In this document: positions 59,555-64,000 of the stretch, piece after piece
Layout of the letters: each line of letters begins with the position of its first letter
Numbering within the stretch: the stretch's first letter is position 1
From: Candidatus Pantoea formicae
GTDB lineage: Bacteria; Pseudomonadota; Gammaproteobacteria; Enterobacterales; Enterobacteriaceae
Assembly: GCF_011752625.1 (NCBI RefSeq)
Contig: NZ_VWXD01000003.1
Coordinates: forward strand, 558,001 to 622,000
Reading direction: 5' to 3'
DNA: 64,000 nucleotides
Notes under the pieces: generated by a model
Told to the model about the DNA's origin: nothing
Database searches by the model: none
What the model saw: the letters and a program-made list of their open reading frames with translations, nothing else
Position numbers and translations under genes: made by a program

Positions 59555-62158
59555 CTACTGCGCGACGCGCAGAGTTACCAGCAAGTTTTTAAGCTCCGGA
59601 ATACAGGAGCCACAGTTGGTGCCACACTTCAGCGCCGCGCCCAGTGAGGCCGGTGAATCACAGCCCTGTTCAATCGCCCGGCGTATTGCCACCTCACCCA
59701 CGCCAAAGCAGCTACAAATGGTTCTTCCCTGACTTTCACCCTGAGCCGGACGGCCGCCCAACAGCGCATGGCGTTGCTGTGGCGAAGAGGATGTATCGGC
59801 AAAAGCACACGCAACAAAACCATGATCAATCTCGGGCAAAGCGGGGCCAGCATAAAACGCACATACCAGGCGACCGTTGTGCCAGCCCAGCCTATGCAGC
59901 TGCTGCCCCGCTTGCGCCTGTTGCCACTGCAATGCCTGCATGCCCGGTTGCTGCATCAGCCAATCGGCAGCCTGCGCCTGCCCCGCCAACACATAACGTT
60001 GTGCACCCTGCTGCGGTGCACGGGACCAATACAACACCTCTTGCGGTTGCATGACGTCAGTTAAATACAGCCACCCTTGCCATGCGGGACGCAGAGGTTG
60101 CAGGCGCACCGCCGTCTGCTTCAGCGCCGGTTGCCCAGACTCTGGGCAACAGAGAGCAGAGACCAGGCCATTGACATTAGCTTGAGCGCTAAACTGGCGT
60201 GTCCAGTGCATCGGGATAAACAGCTGGCCACGCGTAAGTCCCGTATCGATCACCACCCGGCCACTCCACCAACCCAAGGCTGATTGCACACGCGTAATAT
60301 CCCCCTGACGTAAGCCGTGAGCCTCGGCATCGTGCGGATGCAGCGAGACAAAGGGCTCATCGTAGTGCTGCATCAAACGCGGAACGTTGCCGGTACGCGT
60401 CATGGTGTGCCACTGGTCGCGAATACGTCCGGTGTTCATCAACAAGGGATAGCGTTCACTGGTCTGGACCGTCACAGGGATCGCGGGCGGCAGTAAACGT
60501 GCTTTGCCATCTGGATGAAAAAAATGGCGGTCGGCAAACAGCCGCGCCGTTCCGCCCGGCACCAGCTCATTAATCGGCCACTGCACTGGCGCAAGCTGGT
60601 CATACTGTTCAGGCGTAATAGTGGCCAGTGCGCTGATATCGAAAGCGCGACGACCCGCATTTTCAAAGCCCGACAGTGCTGCATGTTCAGCAAAAATTTC
60701 GCAGGGATGCTGCCACGCAAAGGCGTCAGCAAAGCCCAGCCGCTGCGCCACCTGCGCCAACAACCACCAATCAGGTTTCGCCTCACCGACGGGGGCAATA
60801 AAACTGCGCTGACGTGAAATACGGCGTTCCGAGTTAGTTACGGTGCCATTCTTCTCGCCCCATCCTTGCGCGGGCAGCAGCACATGCGCCAAATCGGCGG
60901 TGTCACTGCGCGCGCTCACTTCAGAAACCACCACCAGTTCGCATTTTTCCAACGCCTTAGCAATACGATTCCCTTCAGGCATCGACACGGCAGGATTGGT
61001 GCCCATGATCCACACCGCTTTGATCTCGCCGCGTTCCATGGCCTTAAACAAATTCACTGCCGTTAGACCCGGCTGGCGCGCAACGCATGAGCTGCCCCAG
61101 AAACGGCTCACCCGATCCACGTCTTCATCACTGAAACCCATGTGTGCCGCTAGCTGATTGGCTAAGCCGCCGACCTCGCGCCCACCCATTGCATTCGGTT
61201 GTCCAGTCAGCGAAAAAGGCCCCGCTCCGGCGTAACCCATTTTCCCGCTTAACAGATGCGCATTGATGATCGCATTGTTGTTATCACTCCCGGTTTGCGA
61301 CTGGTTGATGCCCATACACCACAGCGTCAGCACGCGTGGCTGCGCCGCGAACCACTGCCAGAAAGTGAGAACCTCCTGCTCGCTCAGCTGACAGGTTGCC
61401 GCCACCTTGGGCAGATCCCAGGCGCGACAGGCTGCCAGCGTGGCGTCGACATTCATCAGATGCGGCAACATCTCTGCATCGACCGCATCCTGTTCGCTCA
61501 ACCAGTTGAGCAGCCCGGCGAACAGAGCGCTGTCCGAACCTGGCTTCAAAGCCAGATGCAGGTCAGCCAGATCGCAACTGGCCGTACGACGAGGATCGAT
61601 CACCACTAACTTCATGTCTGGCCGGTCGCTTTTCGCCTGCACCAGCCGCTGCCACGCGACCGGATGCGCCCATGCCGCGTTAGAGCCCACCAGTACCACA
61701 ACATCCGCCTGTTCGATATCTTCGTAGCAGCAGGGCACGGCGTCTGCGCCAAAAGCCCGTTTGTATCCCACCACCGCCGAGGCCATGCACAGCCGTGAAT
61801 TGGTATCCATGTTGGCCGCACCGATAAACCCTTTCATCAGCTTGTTTGCTGTGTAGTAATCCTCGGTCAGCAGTTGTCCGGAGCCGTAAAACGCCACCGA
61901 CTCGGGGCCATGTTGCGCGATAATGTCACGCAGTCGATCCGCAACGTGATCCAGCGCCGCCGCCAGACTGACACGTGAACCGTGAATCTGCGGCCACAGC
62001 AAACGCCCCTCGCTGGAGAGTGTTTCCCCCAGCGCGGAGCCTTTAACACACAGGCGACCGTAATTAGCAGGATGCAAGCTATCACCGCTGACGGGCTGGT
62101 TAAGGTCTTTCACCTCTACGCCACACCCCACGCCACAGTACGGACAGGTGGTTTTCAT
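59555..62158 (-). CDS. nasA: Assimilatory nitrate reductase catalytic subunit NasA
   Basis: 867 residues. The N-terminal [4Fe-4S] cluster uses CPYCGVGCG (C5, C8, C12) and RLCVKG (C37). The molybdopterin domains follow (NTNSRLCMA-like NMDTNSRLCMASAVVGYK, GQPNAMGGREVGGLANQLAAH). A C-terminal BFD-type [2Fe-2S] domain (about 810-860; CSCFGVGE and CGTNCGSC) is found in enterobacterial NasA. It reduces nitrate to nitrite in the cytoplasm. ATG 62158 overlaps the nirB stop by 4 bp. cobA follows. Confidence 0.95.
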   Translation of the reverse strand: MKTTCPYCGVGCGVEVKDLNQPVSGDSLHPANYGRLCVKGSALGETLSSEGRLLWPQIHGSRVSLAAALDHVADRLRDIIAQHGPESVAFYGSGQLLTEDYYTANKLMKGFIGAANMDTNSRLCMASAVVGYKRAFGADAVPCCYEDIEQADVVVLVGSNAAWAHPVAWQRLVQAKSDRPDMKLVVIDPRRTASCDLADLHLALKPGSDSALFAGLLNWLSEQDAVDAEMLPHLMNVDATLAACRAWDLPKVAATCQLSEQEVLTFWQWFAAQPRVLTLWCMGINQSQTGSDNNNAIINAHLLSGKMGYAGAGPFSLTGQPNAMGGREVGGLANQLAAHMGFSDEDVDRVSRFWGSSCVARQPGLTAVNLFKAMERGEIKAVWIMGTNPAVSMPEGNRIAKALEKCELVVVSEVSARSDTADLAHVLLPAQGWGEKNGTVTNSERRISRQRSFIAPVGEAKPDWWLLAQVAQRLGFADAFAWQHPCEIFAEHAALSGFENAGRRAFDISALATITPEQYDQLAPVQWPINELVPGGTARLFADRHFFHPDGKARLLPPAIPVTVQTSERYPLLMNTGRIRDQWHTMTRTGNVPRLMQHYDEPFVSLHPHDAEAHGLRQGDITRVQSALGWWSGRVVIDTGLTRGQLFIPMHWTRQFSAQANVNGLVSALCCPESGQPALKQTAVRLQPLRPAWQGWLYLTDVMQPQEVLYWSRAPQQGAQRYVLAGQAQAADWLMQQPGMQALQWQQAQAGQQLHRLGWHNGRLVCAFYAGPALPEIDHGFVACAFADTSSSPQQRHALLGGRPAQGESQGRTICSCFGVGEVAIRRAIEQGCDSPASLGAALKCGTNCGSCIPELKNLLVTLRVAQ

Positions 62159-64000
62159 GATGCGGCCGCAAGTGCCAGAACCGGCTGATGGCCCAGCCAC
62201 ACTTTGCCGTCATCCACCCGTACCGGCCAGCAGCGTAGCTGATGTTCGGGATTATCCAGACTTTGCCCATCACGTAGGCGAATACGCTGTTTGTACAACG
62301 GCGAAATCACTACGGGTTCGCCAGCCACGTCACCCAGAATACCGCGTGACAGCACGCTGGCTTGGGTACCCGGCTCAATATCTTCAAGCGCGTAAATCGC
62401 CTCGCCTAAACGGAACAATGCCACACGCTGACCACCCAAGCGGGCGCCAATGCCTGCGGTGGCCGGAATGGTGGTGACATCACAAATGGCACTCCATGGC
62501 TCGACGGGTAAGGTGGTGGTGGGAATGATATCCATGGCTGCTGGCTGGCGCTGGTCACGCACGCGCACATAGTTCAGGGTTTCATCTGCAGCCTCGCTGT
62601 TAACCGTGGCATTGAACAGGGCGCGGCGTGATGGATCTTGCAGCGTGCTGTGCCATTCACACTGGTAGCGATCGACCACCAACTGCATCTCTTGTTCCAG
62701 CATCTCGCCGATACCCAGTGCATCTTCAATCACCACGCTGCGCAGGTAATCCAGCCCCCCTTCCATGTTATCCATCCACACGCTGGTACGTTGCAGGCGG
62801 TCGGCCGTGCGCACGTAGAACATCAGAATGCGGTCGACGTAGCGCAGCAACGTGTCATCATCAAGATCGCTGGCGAAGAGGTCCGCGTGACGCGGCTTCA
62901 TCCCGCCGTTGCCGCACACATAGAGATTCCAGCCTTTGTCAGTGGCGATCACACCAATATCTTTGCTCTGCGCCTCGGCACATTCCCGGGTGCAGCCTGA
63001 GACTGCCATTTTGATTTTGTGCGGGGCACGCAGCCCTTTGTAGCGATTCTCCAACGCGATGGCGAAGGCAGTTGAATCCTGCACGCCATAGCGACACCAG
63101 GTGGAGCCGACACAGGACTTTACGGTACGTAGCGATTTACCGTAGGCATGTCCGGTCTCAAAGCCCGCGGCAATCAGCGTTTCCCAGATATCAGGCAACT
63201 GCTCCAGACGCGCGCCAAACAGATCGATTCGCTGCCCGCCGGTGATCTTGGTGTACAAATCGTAGCGCGCGGCCACTTCACCAATGGCAATCAGACCCTG
63301 CGGCGTGATCTCGCCCGCTGGCACGCGTGGCACAACAGAATAGGTGCCATCTTTCTGGATGTTGGCAAAGTAACGGTCGTTGGTGTCTTGCAGTGGCAGG
63401 TGCTGCGGCTTCAGCAGATACTCGTTCCAACACGAGGCTAGCAGCGAACCGGCCAACGGTTTACAGATTTCACAACCATGCCCACGGCCATGCTGCTGGA
63501 TCAACTGATCAAAGGTGGTGATGTTACCGACGCGGATCAGGTGATAGAGCGCCTGACGTGAGTAGGCGAAATGTTCACAGATATCTTTCTTCACCTCCAC
63601 GCCCTGGTTCGCTAACTCCAGTTCCATCACCTGCTTCACCAGCGCACTACAGCCGCCACAGCCGGTTGCTGCTTTAGTACAGCTTTTGATTGACGCCATA
63701 TCGCCACAGCCGCCCTGCACTGCCACGCAGATATCGCCTTTAGTGACGTTATGACAAGAGCAGATTTGTGCCGTCTCTGGCAGCGCCGCGACCCCGAGCG
63801 CTTTAGAGGGGGAACCTGCCAACTGCGGCAGGATGAGGCTTTCCGGCTCGTTTGGCAGTGGCATCTTGTTGAGCATCATCTGCAACAACGAACTGTAGTC
63901 AGCGCTGTCACCCACCAGCACGCCGCCCAGCAGGGTTTTGCTGTCTTTACACACCACCAGTTTTTTGTAGATGCCTTTGGGATTGTCAGTCCAGTGGTAG
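62155..64000 (-). CDS. nirB: Nitrite reductase NirB, C-terminal part with fused NirD-like domain (5' partial)
   Basis: The frame continues past 64000 without a start, giving 614 visible codons. In order: the end of the FAD/NAD domain (LVVCKDSKTLLGGVLVG), a BFD-type [2Fe-2S] domain (CSCHNVTKGD, ATGCGGC), a second such cysteine set (GHGCEICKP), the ferredoxin-like and siroheme/[4Fe-4S] domain with CVGSTWC and CTRECAEAQ, and a C-terminal domain from about codon 515 resembling E. coli NirD (VLSRGILGDVAGEPVVISPL, KQRIRLRDG). Reduces nitrite to ammonium. The NirD part lacks Rieske cysteines, as does stand-alone NirD. Confidence 0.92.
   Translation of the reverse strand, partial: YHWTDNPKGIYKKLVVCKDSKTLLGGVLVGDSADYSSLLQMMLNKMPLPNEPESLILPQLAGSPSKALGVAALPETAQICSCHNVTKGDICVAVQGGCGDMASIKSCTKAATGCGGCSALVKQVMELELANQGVEVKKDICEHFAYSRQALYHLIRVGNITTFDQLIQQHGRGHGCEICKPLAGSLLASCWNEYLLKPQHLPLQDTNDRYFANIQKDGTYSVVPRVPAGEITPQGLIAIGEVAARYDLYTKITGGQRIDLFGARLEQLPDIWETLIAAGFETGHAYGKSLRTVKSCVGSTWCRYGVQDSTAFAIALENRYKGLRAPHKIKMAVSGCTRECAEAQSKDIGVIATDKGWNLYVCGNGGMKPRHADLFASDLDDDTLLRYVDRILMFYVRTADRLQRTSVWMDNMEGGLDYLRSVVIEDALGIGEMLEQEMQLVVDRYQCEWHSTLQDPSRRALFNATVNSEAADETLNYVRVRDQRQPAAMDIIPTTTLPVEPWSAICDVTTIPATAGIGARLGGQRVALFRLGEAIYALEDIEPGTQASVLSRGILGDVAGEPVVISPLYKQRIRLRDGQSLDNPEHQLRCWPVRVDDGKVWLGHQPVLALAAAS

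Overview
The window reads as a chromosomal segment of an enterobacterium of the Erwiniaceae, most like Pantoea. Almost every conserved gene has an obvious E. coli orthologue in E. coli-like order (yebO-yobH-kdgR-yebQ-htpX-prc-proQ-msrC-letAB-rsmF-pphA; yebY-copD-copC-holE-exoX-ptrB; yebE-purT-eda; zwf-hexR-pykA; lpxM-mepM-znuACB-ruvBAC-yebC-nudB-aspS-yecE-cmoAB; cutC-yecM-argS-flhEAB). The differences point to a plant- or environment-associated relative: a phenolic acid decarboxylase beside a LysR regulator, no edd between zwf and eda, no recognisable mgrB beside yebO, and an assimilatory nitrate/nitrite operon next to flhB. The genus is inferred from gene content only.

Layout. 0-14 kb: envelope and stress housekeeping (HtpX, Prc, ProQ, MsrC, the LetAB lipid-transport system, RsmF, PphA), with the pectin/hexuronate repressor KdgR. 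14.0-16.75 kb: a variable pocket between pphA and the sRNA gene sdsR, holding small orphan ORFs, a lipoprotein, a Fur-like palindrome, strong hairpins and one copy of a roughly 500-bp structured non-coding repeat. 16.8-25.4 kb: SdsR, yebY-copD-copC, holE-exoX, ptrB, padC and its LysR neighbour, yebE, and purT with a PurR operator. 25.4-31.2 kb: central carbon genes (eda, zwf, hexR, pykA) with a HexR operator at zwf and an orphan membrane protein where edd usually lies. 31.2-46.2 kb: MdfA-type efflux, lipid A (LpxM), MepM, zinc uptake with a Zur box, Holliday junction processing (RuvABC), AspS, and tRNA wobble modification (CmoAB). 46.2-49.1 kb: accessory genes (RhtB-type exporter, GldA, a YnfC-like protein) between cmoB and cutC. 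49.1-57.7 kb: CutC, a PatB/MalY-type lyase, YecM, ArgS and the flagellar export genes flhBAE.

57.7-58.7 kb: a gene-free kilobase made of a seven-unit 41-bp tandem array running into a second, inverted copy of the structured repeat. 58.7-64 kb: cobA-nasA-nirB, an assimilatory nitrate/nitrite reductase operon. CobA supplies siroheme precursor, NasA reduces nitrate, and NirB (5' end outside the window, with a fused C-terminal NirD-like domain) reduces nitrite.

The least explained feature is the non-coding repeat family. Two inverted copies lie about 42 kb apart. Each has imperfect terminal inverted repeats and several long internal hairpins. Two unrelated sequences, one inside the element and one at its end, are tandemly reiterated, and both have the same 41-bp period. 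I cannot assign it to REP, BOX or ERIC.
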